From assembly GCA_963575745.1 (NCBI GenBank), contig CAUYUJ010016282.1, positions 1,002,372 to 1,066,371 on the forward strand: 64,000 bases of DNA, written 5' to 3'. The notes beneath the pieces were generated by a model. The model searched no databases. It was not told the DNA's origin and saw nothing but the letters and a program-made list of their open reading frames with translations. Both the position numbers and the translations under genes were made by a program. Of this stretch, positions 28,955 through 39,130 are shown in pieces (positions within the stretch are counted from its first letter, which is position 1; every line of letters begins with the position of its first letter). This DNA comes from Prorocentrum cordatum. Its lineage: Eukaryota; Sar; Dinophyceae; Prorocentrales; Prorocentraceae.

Positions 28955-29911
28955 ATCGAAGACGCCTACGGCGAATCACCGCCGCCCCCCGCCTTCTAGA
29001 ATCGCCCATGTGGCCGAGCGTTGTGGCAAAATCTCTGCCAAGGTATCGGGCCATGTGTTCCCCCAACCGTTGTGGAAACCCTTCTGGGAACACTTGGGGG
29101 AGGATGGCGGAGCAGATACAGAGGAGGCGGAGGAGGAGGTGGAGGAGATGGAGGAGGAGGAGGAGGAGGAGGAGGAGGAGGAGGAGGAGGAGGAGGAGGC
29201 GGAGGAGAGGAGGAGGAGGAGGAGGAGGAGGATTTTTGGGGTCGACCCATGATCAGCCACATGACTCCGCTGGCGTGGCGAGCGCCAGCGAGAAAAAGAG
29301 ACAGGAGCGCAGCGGTGAAGGCACAACGCTGCGCAAAAGCGTAAAACCGGTGAGGCGAGAACCAAGTCTACGCCCCGCCGCGGCTGTTCACCCAAAACGG
29401 GTCCCTCCAAGCCACGGCTCCTGTCATCAAAACGCAAGGTTCACACAGAAGCGAGCCCCACGTCTGCGCCCCGCCGAGGCCGTTCTCTCAAAAGCGAGTC
29501 CCTCCAAGCTTCGGCGGCAGCGAGAAAAAAAAAAAAAAAAAAAAAAAAGGCGCACGTGCGCCACAGGGCCTGGCGGGAGCCCATCCCCGCCTAGCAGCCC
29601 GAACCACCCGCCAGCGGGGGGGGTGTGACGGGGAATGGACGGTGGCCCGAGAGAGGAAGCGGCCACCGCCCAACCCCCGCCAACCCCCCCCCCCAGGCAA
29701 GGTGGGGGGGATTTTAGTGCACCCCAGGGCCCTGGTCGAGCCCCCCCTCGCCAGGTTCTTGCCCTGGGGGCAGGGAGGAGGAGGAGGAGGAGGAGGAGGA
29801 GGAGGAGGAGGAGGAGGAGGAGGGGAGGGGAGGGGAGGGGGGAGGAGGGGGAGGGGGAGGGGAGGGGGAGGGGGAGGGGGGAGGGAGGGGGAGGGGGAGG
29901 GGGAGGGGGAG

Positions 29912-29946
<35 letters not shown>

Positions 29947-31519
29947 GAGGAGGGAGGAGGAGGAGGAGGAGGAGGAGGAGGAGGAGTGGGGGGGACATCT
30001 TTGGAGCCTCTGGGGACACTCTTGGGGCCTCCTGGGAGCTTCCTGGGAGCCTCTCACCTTTAAGGGCTTCTCGGGGGAGTCTTTGGCCGTCTTGGTGGGC
30101 TCCTGGCCCGTCTGACGCCGTCGGAAGCCGTATTGGGGGCCTCTCTGGGCCGACTTGGGGCTTTCTTGAGGTGCTCCAGGGCCGTCTTGGAGGCCATCTT
30201 GAGCGTCTTCGAGGCCTCTTGGGCCGCCTTAGGGGCCTCTTGGGGCGTTCTTGGGCCTGTTGGGCGATCTTTGGGGGCACTTGGGCCGTCTCGGACCGTC
30301 GGAAGGCTGAACAAAAAGCAAATGCCACAATCCTTGAACAACTCGTGGGAAATCAATGATGCTGGCCCTTTCGGGCCTTCCTGGAGGTCCTCTTGGAGGC
30401 CTCTTGGGCTGTCTTGGGCCATCTTAGTGCCATCTTCGGCCGTCTTGGTGGGCCCTTGGCCCGTCCGACGCCGTCGGAAGCCGTTTGGGGGGCCTCTGAG
30501 CCGACTTGGGGCCCTCTTGGAATGCTCCAGGGCCGTCTTGGAGGCCATCTTGGGCGTCTTAAAAGCCTCCTGGGCCGTCTTGGGGGCCTCTTGGGGCCGT
30601 CTTGGGGGCCTCTTTGGCCGTTCTGGGGCCATCTTGGCGGCCTCTTGGGCGATCTTTGGGGGATCTTTGGAGGCTCTTGGGCGGTATCGGGCCGTCGGAA
30701 GGCCGAAAAGAAGCAAATGTCACAATCCTTCAACAACTCATGGGGAATCAATGATTCTGGCCTTTTCGGGCCTTCCTGGAGGCCCTCTTGGAGGCCTCTT
30801 GGGCCGTCTTGGGCCAGCTTCGAGCCAACTTCGGCCATCTTGGTGGGCTCCTGGCCCGTCCCACGCCGTCGGAAGCCGTTTGGGGGGCCTCTCTAAGCCG
30901 ACTTGGGGCCCTCTTGGAATGCTCCAGGGCCGTCTTGGAGGCCATCTTTGGCGTCTTGGAGGCATCTTGGGTCGTGTTTGCCCTCTTGGGGGCCGTCTTG
31001 GGAGCCTCTTGGGTAGTCCTGAGGCCATCTTGGATGCCTCTTGGGCGCTCTGGGGGCGATCTTGGGGCGGTGTTGGGGGCCTCTTGGGTCGTCGGAAAGC
31101 CGAGAAGAAGCGAGTGTCACAATCCTTCGAACACCTATGGAAAATCAATGGTGTTGGCCTCTTCTGGCGCCTCTTGGAGGCCTATTGGGCCGTCTTGGAG
31201 GCCTCTGGGGGGCCGTCTTGGGCCGTCTTGGACTCTCCTGGGCCAGCTTGGAGGCCGTCTTGAGTCATCTTGAGCGGACTTGGAGGCCATCTTGGACCAT
31301 CTTGGAGGCCATCTTGGGCCAACGTGGCCATATCGGAGGCCATCTTGGGCCATCTTGAGCGAAACAGCAGGGGAACTGTGCTCCTGAGGTCCTTTCCGGG
31401 TGGCCGGCGGGACGGGCCGAAGCCCCAGAGGGAGTTCTTTGGAGAAAGAACAAAAACCAAAACCGAAGGGTCCAGCACGCTAGGCACCCCTGCGATGAAT
31501 CGACAGGGGGCGGCGGATC
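28955..31519 (+). repeat. Family 7 unit, second tandem copy
   Basis: The same order as the first copy: ATCGAAGACGCCTACGGCGA, CATGTGGCCGAGCGTTGTGG, CCATGTGTTCCCCCAACCG, (GGA)n (29,125-29,235), TCTTGG satellite with 390- to 400-bp units at about 30,305, 30,700 and 31,095, and the same tail GGTGGCCGGCGGGACGGGCC, CCAGCACGCTAGGCACC, CAGGGGGCGGCGG. It is 0.8 kb longer because of 29,240-29,995, which carries a duplicated GCCCCGCCG.GGC.GTTC.C block, A(27) at about 29,524, and a long G-rich (GGA)/(GGGGA) array at 29,775-29,990. Confidence 0.8.
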
Positions 31520-32869
31520 GAATGGCCTTTGGCCCATCCCGCCACCGTGCCTGGGTTGTGGGTCTGCAGCCTATTGGATGTTCGTTTGGATCTCGGGGGG
31601 GGCCTCTCGGGGGCCTCTTGGAGGCAGTTTGGACGCCTCCCGAGCGAAGTGAACCCCACCCTCCCCCTCAGAAATCGTGGGGGGGAGGGGTAGGGCTCAC
31701 GTGTGGCCCCCTGGGAGTCTTGGGGCCCTCTTGGCCTGTCCTCGAGATCGCCCGAGCAGCTCCTGCGGGACCCCTTCCCGGGCCACCCGGGGGGCACGAC
31801 TCGGTGCCCTCTCGGCCTCTCTTCGATATCCCCCTTGGGCCTGTCTTCGATATCCCCTCCTGGCCTGTCTTCGATGTCCCCTCTTGGGTTGTCTTGGGGC
31901 CCTCTTGGCCTGTCCGTGAGATCCCCCCGTGGGCCCGAGCAGCTTCTGCGCGCGACCCCTTTCCCGGGCCCCCCCCCCCCCGGGGGACACGCCGGAGGCC
32001 ACCGTGCATGGGGGGGGCACGCGCGCAGCGCTCATGGGTGGCTTCGGCGCCCGGGGCCGGGGCCCCTCGGAAGACCTGCCCAGGAGCGAGGATGGATGCC
32101 TAGAGGACCACATCATTCGTAGGGGAACAAGAAGTGGCATAGACATAAAAACTGTTTCGTGCCTTGTTTATCGCTCTTTAGGTCAGACCGAATACGGTAT
32201 AGGGGAACAAAAAGTGACCTGCCCAGGAGCGAGGATTGATGCTTCGGCGTCTGGGGCCGGGGCCCCCGAAGACCTGCCCAGGAGCGAGGACGGATGCCTA
32301 GAGGACTACAGCATTCGTAGCGGAACAAAACGTACCCCAGGTGCGTTCCGACCATTCCTCCTGTAGAGGGACAAGCCCTCCTGTAGAGGGACAAGCCCGA
32401 CTTAATGCATACATCATTCGTAGGGGAACAAAAAGTACCCGATCCCAGAAATCCCAGCGCCGATCCCAGAAATCCCCGCGCGCGGACCTCCGAGGATGGA
32501 TGCCTAGAGGACGGATGGATGCCTAGAGGACTACAGCAGTCGTAGGGGAACTAACAACGACATAAACTTACAAATCATCCCTTAGGTCAGTATTCCTTCG
32601 GTCAGGCCGAAGACAGTATTCCTTAGGTCAGGCCCCTAGACACTATTCCTTAGGTCAGGCCGAATACTGTATAGGGGAACGAAAAATGACATAAGCATAA
32701 AAACTCGGAGGTCCGCATTCGTAGGGGAACAAAGAATACCCCAGGTGCGTTCTGACCATGGCTCCGAGGCGAATCGCGCGGCGGCGACGAGGGCCTCCCG
32801 GGAGGCCGAAAACGGCGAAACCGAGGGAGGGGTAGCGGTATGGGTACTTCTTCCTCCAATCACAGAGTA
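31520..32869. repeat. Intron G-H remainder: local tandem repeats
   Basis: 31,820-31,905 has three copies of TCTTCGATATCCCC..CTTGGGCCTG (about 30 bp). 32,060-32,330 repeats GACCTGCCCAGGAGCGAGGA then TGGATGCCTAGAGGAC with CATTCGTAGGGGAACAA. 32,580-32,670 repeats TATTCCTTAGGTCAGGCC three times. 32,358-32,403 holds duplicated reversed family-2 ends (CCTCCTGTAGAGGGACAAGC). Partial family-4 sequence occurs at 32,430-32,500 and 32,690-32,735. Confidence 0.75.
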
Positions 32870-33078
32870 GGGGAACAAAAAGTGGCGTACACATAAAAAT
32901 TCAGAGATCCGCGCGGGTTTCTCGGATCGGCGCTGGGGCCCCCCGGCGGCGCCTCCGACGCCGCCCCTGGCGCGCTCCGCGCGCCAGGGAGGGGGGTTCC
33001 AGCGCGGATCCGAGAAATCCGTGCGGACCTCCGAGTTGTTATGCTTATGTCACTTTTCGTTCCCCTAATTCGGCCTGA
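32870..33078. mobile_element. CGGAGGTCCGCGCGGATT palindromic element, family 4 (copy 1)
   Basis: A near-perfect hairpin of about 200 bp. GGGGAACAAAAAGTGGCGTA, CGCGCGGGTTTCTCGGATCG and GGCGCTGGGGCCCCCCGGCG on the left pair with CCAGCGCGGATCCGAGAAAT, CCGTGCGGACCTCCGAG and TTATGCTTATGTCACTTTTC then GTTCCCC on the right. It includes GGCGCGCTCCGCGCGCCAGG in the middle. Other copies: 35,579, 35,938, 44,003 and a variant at 44,945. It lies 210 bp before anoctamin exon H. Confidence 0.85.
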
Positions 33079-33287
33079 CCAAAGGAACGATACATATGGT
33101 ACGAAGCCCCTTTTCCAAGTAAGTCTCTAGGAAGTCCGAAGGAGCACCAGGGGGGCTCGCCGCCAAAAAGGTAGTGGAACGCATGCAAACCAAAGGAACG
33201 ACCGAGCCCTTTTGAAGGGTAAGTGTTCCTTATTCAAGCTGGACCCTGTACGCAACACACTCGAGGACACGCCGACTCCGTGCCTAG

Positions 33288-34442
33288 AGTCACGGTTGTG
33301 GATTTATGTTCCAGTCGTTCGCGAAAGCACATTGTGCACACACTGCGAAGGAGGCGGCCGAGATGGTTTACGGTCCCTTGCCAGCGAGCGGTTCGGTCCC
33401 CAAGTGGCCTGTGGGTGCTCACGCGGGCGAGTTGAACGAGGCTACGTTCGAGAATTTGCTCGGTGAGTACTACCTGTCGCGGCAGTCGGTGGCGGTCAAC
33501 GCGCTCTGGCAGGGCGGCATGGACGGAGCAAAGGTCTGCTTGTCGTATTGCTTGCCGCAGGGGAAGTGTGTTCGAGTTCGCGGCGGCGAGGGCCGCGTGG
33601 ACTGCGTGACCAATTGCCATGCGGATCTGGAGTATCAGATCCTTACTCAGTTTGTTTTGCACCTTGCCTCGTCAATGCTGTTTACAATAGTTCCCCTGAT
33701 CCTGACGTTACGCGCTATCAGGCAGGAGGTCGCAGCAGCACAGCAGCAGAATATTGACAAGGGCCGCAAACCCGCAGAGTACTCAGACCTTGAAGTACAG
33801 GCGAAGTGCCAGACAAACGCCACGTATGAGTATGCAGGATGGGGAGGATCGTATGTCGAGGACTTTCTGGAACTGATGCTGGGATTTGCGTACATATCTA
33901 TCTTCGCAATGGTGAGGCCGGTCATGATCTTGATTGCAGCCATAGCGCAGCTGGTGGAGTACGGTCTGATCGTCCTCCGAATGCGTCTTGTCACAGGTCG
34001 CCCATACCCCGAAGCGGCCGTTGACATCGGCAAGTGGACGTTGGTGATTGTGATGGTCGGAACTGTCGCTGTTTTCTTCAATGGCTACATCGCGGCATTT
34101 GTGATCCGCCCAGCACCCTGCAGAACTTTGCCGGCAAGGCTGTTGCTATTTCTGATTTTCGGCAGCATCAGCTTGGTGGGGCGCACGATTCTTCGGAACC
34201 TGCTCGCCTCCGAGCTGCCCCATGATGTCCGCATGATTAACGACTACAACGCCGACGTGCTACGGAAGCTCCGACCCGTGGTGCCCCTCCAGTTCGAGGA
34301 GGACCCTGGCAGCAGCACCGTGGACATCGGCCTGCGGCCGGCTGACGGGCCCGACGATGGCGCCGCGGCGTCAGGCATGGCTCACGGTGGCCCCCTGGGG
34401 GCGGTGCAGTCCATGGTGCGGCGGCTCTCTTTGCGCGGCTAG
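33288..34442 (+). CDS. Anoctamin (TMEM16)-like gene, last exon H (TM5 to C-terminus)
   Basis: About 384 codons ending at TAG 34,440-34,442. Anoctamins are membrane dimers that act as calcium-activated chloride channels or lipid scramblases. Identification rests on the C-terminal core: YEYAGWGGSYVEDFLELMLG, FAYISIFAMVRPVMILIAAI, AQLVEYGLIVLRMRLVTGRP, YPEAAVDIGKWTLVIVMVGT, VAVFFNGYIAAF, which follow the family order (acidic TM7, TM8 with E, R(R)P, dIGiW, aVi.N..i.aF). Four hydrophobic segments lie near VLHLASSMLFTIVPLILTL, FAYISIFAM...LIAAIAQL, WTLVIVMVGTVAVFFNGYIA and RLLLFLIFGSISLVG. The extracellular-side Cys-rich part (CLSYCLPQGKC, CVTNC) is typical. Of the TM7-TM8 calcium ligands, D/E-x-x-E (DFLE) and the TM8 Glu (LVEYGLI) are present, but the Asp four residues on in the family (E-x-x-x-D) is Ile. 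Acceptor candidates are CCTAG|AGTCACGG (33,287) and TTCCAG|TCGTTC (33,314); an in-frame TAG ends at 33,287. The C-tail is Gly/Asp-rich with a basic end. Confidence 0.88.
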   Translation, partial: SHGCGFMFQSFAKAHCAHTAKEAAEMVYGPLPASGSVPKWPVGAHAGELNEATFENLLGEYYLSRQSVAVNALWQGGMDGAKVCLSYCLPQGKCVRVRGGEGRVDCVTNCHADLEYQILTQFVLHLASSMLFTIVPLILTLRAIRQEVAAAQQQNIDKGRKPAEYSDLEVQAKCQTNATYEYAGWGGSYVEDFLELMLGFAYISIFAMVRPVMILIAAIAQLVEYGLIVLRMRLVTGRPYPEAAVDIGKWTLVIVMVGTVAVFFNGYIAAFVIRPAPCRTLPARLLLFLIFGSISLVGRTILRNLLASELPHDVRMINDYNADVLRKLRPVVPLQFEEDPGSSTVDIGLRPADGPDDGAAASGMAHGGPLGAVQSMVRRLSLRG

Positions 34443-34689
34443 CGTCGTCCAGCCTCGGCCAGCGCCCTCGTCGCTCTCGGCCTCCTCGTCGTCGTCCTCC
34501 TCCCCTTGCGGTGCCTCCCGGGGGGGGGGGGGGGCCTTGTCGCAAAAGGCCAGATCCGCATCGGAATCCAGGTCGGAACGCGCTCCAGGACAGCTCCGGG
34601 TGGCGTCTTGGAGGTGTCCTCGTCGACATAGTCGGTGTCGTCGCTTAGGCGCTGAATCCTTGGGCCTCACCATGGTCGTAGGCCTGGGC
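34443..34689. other. Sequence just after the anoctamin stop
   Basis: Presumed 3' UTR and downstream. It contains TCGTCGTCGTCC runs and a G run at 34,520-34,532. No AATAAA is seen, as is usual in dinoflagellates. No gene recognised. Confidence 0.4.
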
Positions 34690-34938
34690 TTAGTGGGCCC
34701 CGGAAACGGCAGGGCCGTTTTTTCTCCGTTTCCGAAAAAAAGTCCCTTGAAAATGGAAACGGCAAAACAACGGCGACGGGAAACGGCAACCAGAACGGCT
34801 CCAGGATTGGAACCAGAGCAGGAACCTGTAAAAAAACGGCGACGGAACCGGTAAAAAACAGCGTCGGAACCGGCAACAAAGACGGCCAGACGGAACCGGA
34901 CAAAAAAAAACGGCCCTGTCGCTTCCAGGGCCCACTAA
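34690..34938 (+). mobile_element. Family 3 element (copy 2)
   Basis: TTAGTGGGCCCCGGAAACGG on the left and CGCTTCCAGGGCCCACTAA on the right are inverted; the interior is degenerate ACGGCGACGG.AACGGC and GGAACCGG motifs with G/A-rich runs. About 88 % or more of the positions I compared by eye match 50,081-50,327. Confidence 0.85.
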
Positions 34939-34984
34939 GGGCCTGGGCACGATTAGGCGCACTATATATAGTCCCATTCTCGCA

Positions 34985-35195
34985 GGCCTAGAGGTTGACA
35001 CCAACACCAATATCGGCGGTTTGCTTCCACCTGGGGAAGAAGATCCCGATCCCAGTGATGGTGGTGATATTCTGGCTTCCAAGGTAGCCAAAATATTACC
35101 ACCAACACCAGAATCCAGGATCATCTTCCCCCTGTGGACGCAACACCCTGTGTTGGTGTTGGTGCCCATTTCCAGGCCTCCCACATTCGCGTGGG
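34985..35195. mobile_element. Hairpin element with ACACCAACACCAAT ends
   Basis: GAGGTTGACACCAACACCAA and ACCTGGGGAAGAAGATC on the left pair with GATCATCTTCCCCCTGTGG and TGTGTTGGTGTTGGTGCCCA on the right. A second inverted layer pairs GGTGGTGATATTCTGGCTTC with AATATTACCACCAACACCAG. It is found once here. Confidence 0.75.
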
Positions 35196-35578
35196 GACAG
35201 CGCGGCGCAGGGGAGGCCCGGAGCTGGCAGCGATGGCCCCGCAGCCGTCGCGGCGGGCCCCGCCGCCTCTCGGACGACGGCCTCGGCGCCGCCCGCCGAC
35301 TCGATGGGCAAAAAACGGCGCAAGCACGCGCTCCCGGAGGTCCTCGCGGATTTCTGGGATCGGCGCTGGGCCCCTCCTGTGAGTCACCGCCCACCAAAGC
35401 ACCCCAACCCAACCCGAAGCCCTCAATTTGCCTTCCATTTCCAGTGGGAGGGGGTCGGGGAACGTTGAAAAAAAACATGGTATCCGTACCCCCCCCCAAC
35501 CCGGAATTCGAGTCAAATTCGGGTCTTCGGGTTGGGTTGGGGTGGACTGGTAGGTAGTCAGTGAGTGGAGGAAGAAGT
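35196..35578. other. No gene recognised
   Basis: GC-rich with open frames on both strands; a partial family-4 half (GAGGTCCTCGCGGATTTCTG then GGATCGGCGCTGGGCCCC) lies at 35,336-35,377. A repeat-like AAATTCGGGTCTTCGGGTTG lies near 35,515. Confidence 0.5.
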
Positions 35579-35774
35579 TAGGGGAACGAGCAATGACATA
35601 AACATAAAATTTCGGAGGTCCGCGCGGATTTCTCGGATCGGCGCTGGGGCCCCCCGGCGGCGCCTCCGGCGCCGCCCCTGGCGCGCTCCGCGCGCCAGGG
35701 AGGGGGGTCCAGCGCCGATGCCAGAAATCCGCGCGGACCTCCGTTTTTATGCTTATGTCACTTACTGTTCCCCC
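35579..35774. mobile_element. Family 4 palindromic element (copy 2)
   Basis: AGGGGAACGAGCAATGACAT, TTCGGAGGTCCGCGCGGATT and CGGATCGGCGCTGGGGCCCC pair with CAGCGCCGATGCCAGAAATC, CGCGCGGACCTCCG and TTATGCTTATGTCACTTACT. The middle GCCCCTGGCGCGCTCCGCGC is identical to copy 1. Confidence 0.85.
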
Positions 35775-35937
35775 ACTCTGTGAGTGGAGGAATAAGTACC
35801 CATACCGCTACCCCTCCCTCGGTTTCGCCGTGTTCGGCCTCCTGGGAGGCCCTCGTCGCCGCCGCGCGATGCGCCTCGGAGCCATGGTCAGAACGCACCT
35901 GGGGAGAGGTCAGGGGAGTGGCGGCCTGAGTACCATG

Positions 35938-36138
35938 TTTTGGTCCCCGCAACAAAAAACACGATGTCGGGGGTCCGCGCGCGCGGATATCTGGCATCGG
36001 CGCTGGGCTCCCTTGGCAGCGCTTCTGGCGCCGCCCTTGGCACGTTCCGCGCGCCAGGGAAGGGGGGCCCATCGCAGATCCACGAAACACGCGCGGACGT
36101 CCGACTCTTCATGTTTGTGCAAAACGCATTGCTCCCCT
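35938..36138. mobile_element. Family 4 palindromic element (copy 3, diverged)
   Basis: GGGGGTCCGCGCGCGCGGAT, GGCATCGGCGCTGGGCTCCC and CGCGCGCCAGGGAAGGGG, paired with CATCGCAGATCCACGAAACA, CGCGCGGACGTCCGAC and GCATTGCTCCCCTA. It directly abuts the family-2 element at 36,143. Confidence 0.75.
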
Positions 36139-36142
36139 AGCA

Positions 36143-36300
36143 TTAAGTCGGGCTTGTCCCTCTACAGGAGGAATATTCAAAAATAGTCAAACAAATACTC
36201 TGGGGACGATATTTTTATTATGTTTGCCCATGTGGGGGGTATGTTTGAATATTTTTATTTTTCGTCCAAATCCCCCTGTAGGGGGAAACGCCCGACTTAA
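36143..36300 (+). mobile_element. TTAA element, family 2, full length
   Basis: 158 bp with TTAA at both ends. Termini GTCGGGCTTGTCCCTCTACA and TGTAGGGGGAAACGCCCGAC, AT-rich interior (ATTCAAAAATAGTCAAACAA ... TATTTTTATTTTTCGTCC). Confidence 0.9.
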
Positions 36301-37864
36301 CCCTGGCCTCGGGCGATTACCTGGGCGCCGCCCTAAGAGCTTGTCAATTCGCGCGGAATCTTATATGAATACAGATGTCAATGCGAACGCAGAGACGGGC
36401 ATTCGTTCTCTCAATTCGCAGCTCGAATTGACTCCTGGGTTCTGCAAAGGACTTCGAGGCAAAAGTGGTGGGGGGAGGAACAACGGTGGATGTTGTATAG
36501 CATCTCTCCCCTTTCAGATCGCGTCTGCTCTACAGTAACAAGTACAGCGTATATATCACATCCGTCAAAGAGTACCTGTAATCACGCATATATGACTATA
36601 CGAGTTTCCAAGCCACCTGGGAGGCCTCTCCAAGAACTGAGAACATCTAACTAGAGCCGGCGGCGTGATATATGCATATATGTATATAAACGTTCGCCAG
36701 CGTGGATCCCAACACGTGTGTTCTAGCATAATTATGTGGTGCACTACGTGCTGCAACCTGTCTTTGCACTCCGTATGCGATGTGTAACTTACGTGGTGCA
36801 ATATGTGATGTTCTCCCTGTGGTGCAGTCTATGCGGCGCAATTGATTTTAACAAACGAGTTGGCACATCCCACCCTCTTGCAATCATCCCACCCGCCCAC
36901 CCGCAACTTGGTTTGCAAAGCCCACCCGGTGGCGATTAAGATGCATGCTTGGCGTTGGTTGGTGCATCTCTGCGGCCGCGCCAACCCAAGCACGCGCGCG
37001 CAGCGGCCGGCTAGTTTTGCCGCGACCGACGCGAACGCGATGGCGCTGACCGTTTAGCACATCTCAGCTGGCACTTCAGTGCGAGCCGTCGAATTGGGCG
37101 GGCGCGGTATCATGGCAATGTCGACAATGGTAGACACCATGATGATAGTAGCGTAGTAGCGATGTTTGTGAAAAGGCTGACTGCGACGACGGGGCAGCCA
37201 GTGACTGCGCCGATGCTGATCACGCCGACGACGGTGACGGCGTCTTCGTGTCGGTGGGGAAGGTTTTGGAAGGAGTTCGAGATGCGCGCGCGGCAGGCGC
37301 GCGAGAGTGGCCCGCATGGTAATCTTTGACACGGATCGTGCCACCCCAGCACGCGCGCAAAGGCGTTCGAACGATTTCGACATGCGCGCGCGCGAAACTT
37401 GTTTGGTAGCGTTTTATGAACATGTTTAACAATCGATGGTTCCCTTAAGAGTTCGCAAGAGTTGGTGCGCAAATCCGTGTTGCGAAACCTTGTGTTGTTT
37501 ATATGTTGTCAGGACACTCGATTTTGGACCCCCTGCGACATCGAAGGGCCGTGAGGAATTTCGGCATGCGCGCGACGACGCGCGCGTGTGCATTTCGTGT
37601 TTTCATTGGTTGCATGGATACTTGAAAACTTTTGATTTTTGATAGACGAGCGCGAACGCATAGTTATGGACGATGGAGCAGAACCGTATGTAAACTGCAA
37701 TGCGAAAGGAGGGGTCGATAATCCCGGGGGGGGGGGGGGTCGAGTCTATATTCTTGTTTAGGAAAGAGAATCTGTGGAGTGCAATATGGCGTAAGCTATG
37801 TATTGTAAGGTACGTACGGCATCTACGTTGTACGGAATATTTGGTGTAGAATTTGCGGTGCCAC
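36301..37864. other. No gene recognised
   Basis: Lower-GC mixed sequence. A duplicated GTGATATATGCATATATG-type AT patch lies at 36,665-36,690. Inverted ATGCGCGCGCG runs occur at 37,278-37,300 and 37,380-37,395, with a G(12) run at 37,727-37,738. No reading frame with a domain and no RNA gene was seen on either strand. Confidence 0.45.
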
Positions 37865-38335
37865 GTATGGTTTGCATTCAATGCAACGCACATCAATGTA
37901 AAATTGCGCAAAGCAACGCAAGCACAGCAATGCAAAACAATGTAGCGCAACGCGATATCGCACATCAGTTCAGCACGCCGCACGCAATTCAAACTAACGC
38001 AACATAGCGCACCACAAAGAATGGGAACGCAACGCGCTGCCAAACAATGCGAGGCAATGCGACACAGCACAAACAATACAAAGCAACGCGAAGCAGTGCA
38101 ACATAACGCACAGCAAAACGAAGCAATGCGACGAGGCGGCGACGGCGGCGACATGGCGGCCTGACCGGCCCGCAGGCCCAGGCAACGAGCGGCGACGAGG
38201 CGGCGACGGTGCGGCGACGGTGGCTACATGGGCGGCCGAAGCGACCAGCAGGCCCAGACGATGGGCGGCGACGAGGCGGTGACGGTGCGGCGACGGCGGC
38301 TACATAGCCACCGGACCGACCCGAAAGCTCAGCGT
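37865..38335 (+). repeat. GCAATGCAACGC array and GGCGACGAGGCGGCGACGG array
   Basis: 37,870-38,130 is a degenerate tandem of GCAACGCA, AGCAATGC and similar, the complement type of 13,084-13,520. 38,127-38,310 holds three units of GCGACGAGGCGG(C/T)GACGGTGC, GGCGACGGYGGCTACAT and a GACC..C.GCAGGCCCAG segment. Confidence 0.85.
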
Positions 38336-38382
38336 CTTAGACGGCAGCCTTGCTTGGGAAGTGTATATGTGCACTTTTCGAT

Positions 38383-38389
38383 ATTCATA

Positions 38390-38432
<43 letters not shown>

Positions 38433-38450
38433 GGAGCACACGTGCGTATG

Positions 38451-38489
<39 letters not shown>

Positions 38490-38500
38490 CATACATAATC
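38383..38500. repeat. Two (TA)n tracts in inverted arrangement
   Basis: (TA)n at 38,390-38,430 and 38,452-38,483, separated by GTAGGAGCACACGTGCGTAT, then (CATA)n. Likely unstable and cruciform-forming. Confidence 0.95.
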
Positions 38501-38559
38501 TCAGAGCGTTGACCCAACTTTCCCGTGTGGGGACCCCGGGGGGGTGGCACCAATATAGT

Positions 38560-39130
38560 TCAAAAGTGGCCCTCAATCGGCACAAAAGGAGTCAAGAGGG
38601 GGAACCCGAACGGACATTTCGAGCTTTCCGCCCCAAAATAACCGAAGGATCCACCCAGAGGCCTCCGAAGCGCCACCAAGAGGCCCCAAGAGGCCCCCAA
38701 TGAGGACCCCCAAGAGAGCCACAGCGAGACAAACTTGATGATCCTTAGTGCCTTTATTGGTTTGAGCGTTCTCGCCTGTTCGGGCTTCAAGGCTCCAAGA
38801 CGGCCCAAGAGGCTTCCAATATTGCCCCAAGACTGCCCAGGAGGCTCCCAAGAGGGCCCCAATGCAACCAAAGAGGCCCCCAAGACGGCCCAAGAGGGCC
38901 CCAAGACGGACCAAGAAGCCACCAAAACGGCCCCCAACAGGAGGCCCAGAGGTGGAACCCGAACGGATATTTGCCATTTCCGTTTCAAGATGGTTCCAAG
39001 AGCCCCCCAGACGTGTCCGAGGTGCCACCCGAAGGCCCAAAAAAACCACAGGAAGTTTCAAGAAACCTTCAAGAGGATCCCAGTGGCTTATACGAGGGTC
39101 CCCAGAAGTCCCTAGGACCCCCAAGAAGCT
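38560..39130 (-). repeat. TCTTGGGCCG satellite, minus orientation
   Basis: CCCAAGAGGCCC, CCAAGACGGCCC and GGCCCCCAA motifs, the complement of the satellite at 24.8-31.4 kb. GGAACCCGAACGGACATTTC then GAGCTTTCCG at 38,600 and GAACCCGAACGGATATTTGC at 38,955 mark a 350-bp unit. A related CGAAATGTCCGTTCGG lies at 41,697, in the opposite orientation. Confidence 0.8.

Noticed and set aside
36300-37860. tRNA, 5S rRNA or snRNA genes
   Set aside because: Looked for in the low-repeat stretches here and at 13.5-14.1 kb and 2.0-3.5 kb; no A/B box pair, cloverleaf or conserved 5S/U-RNA sequence was seen by eye.
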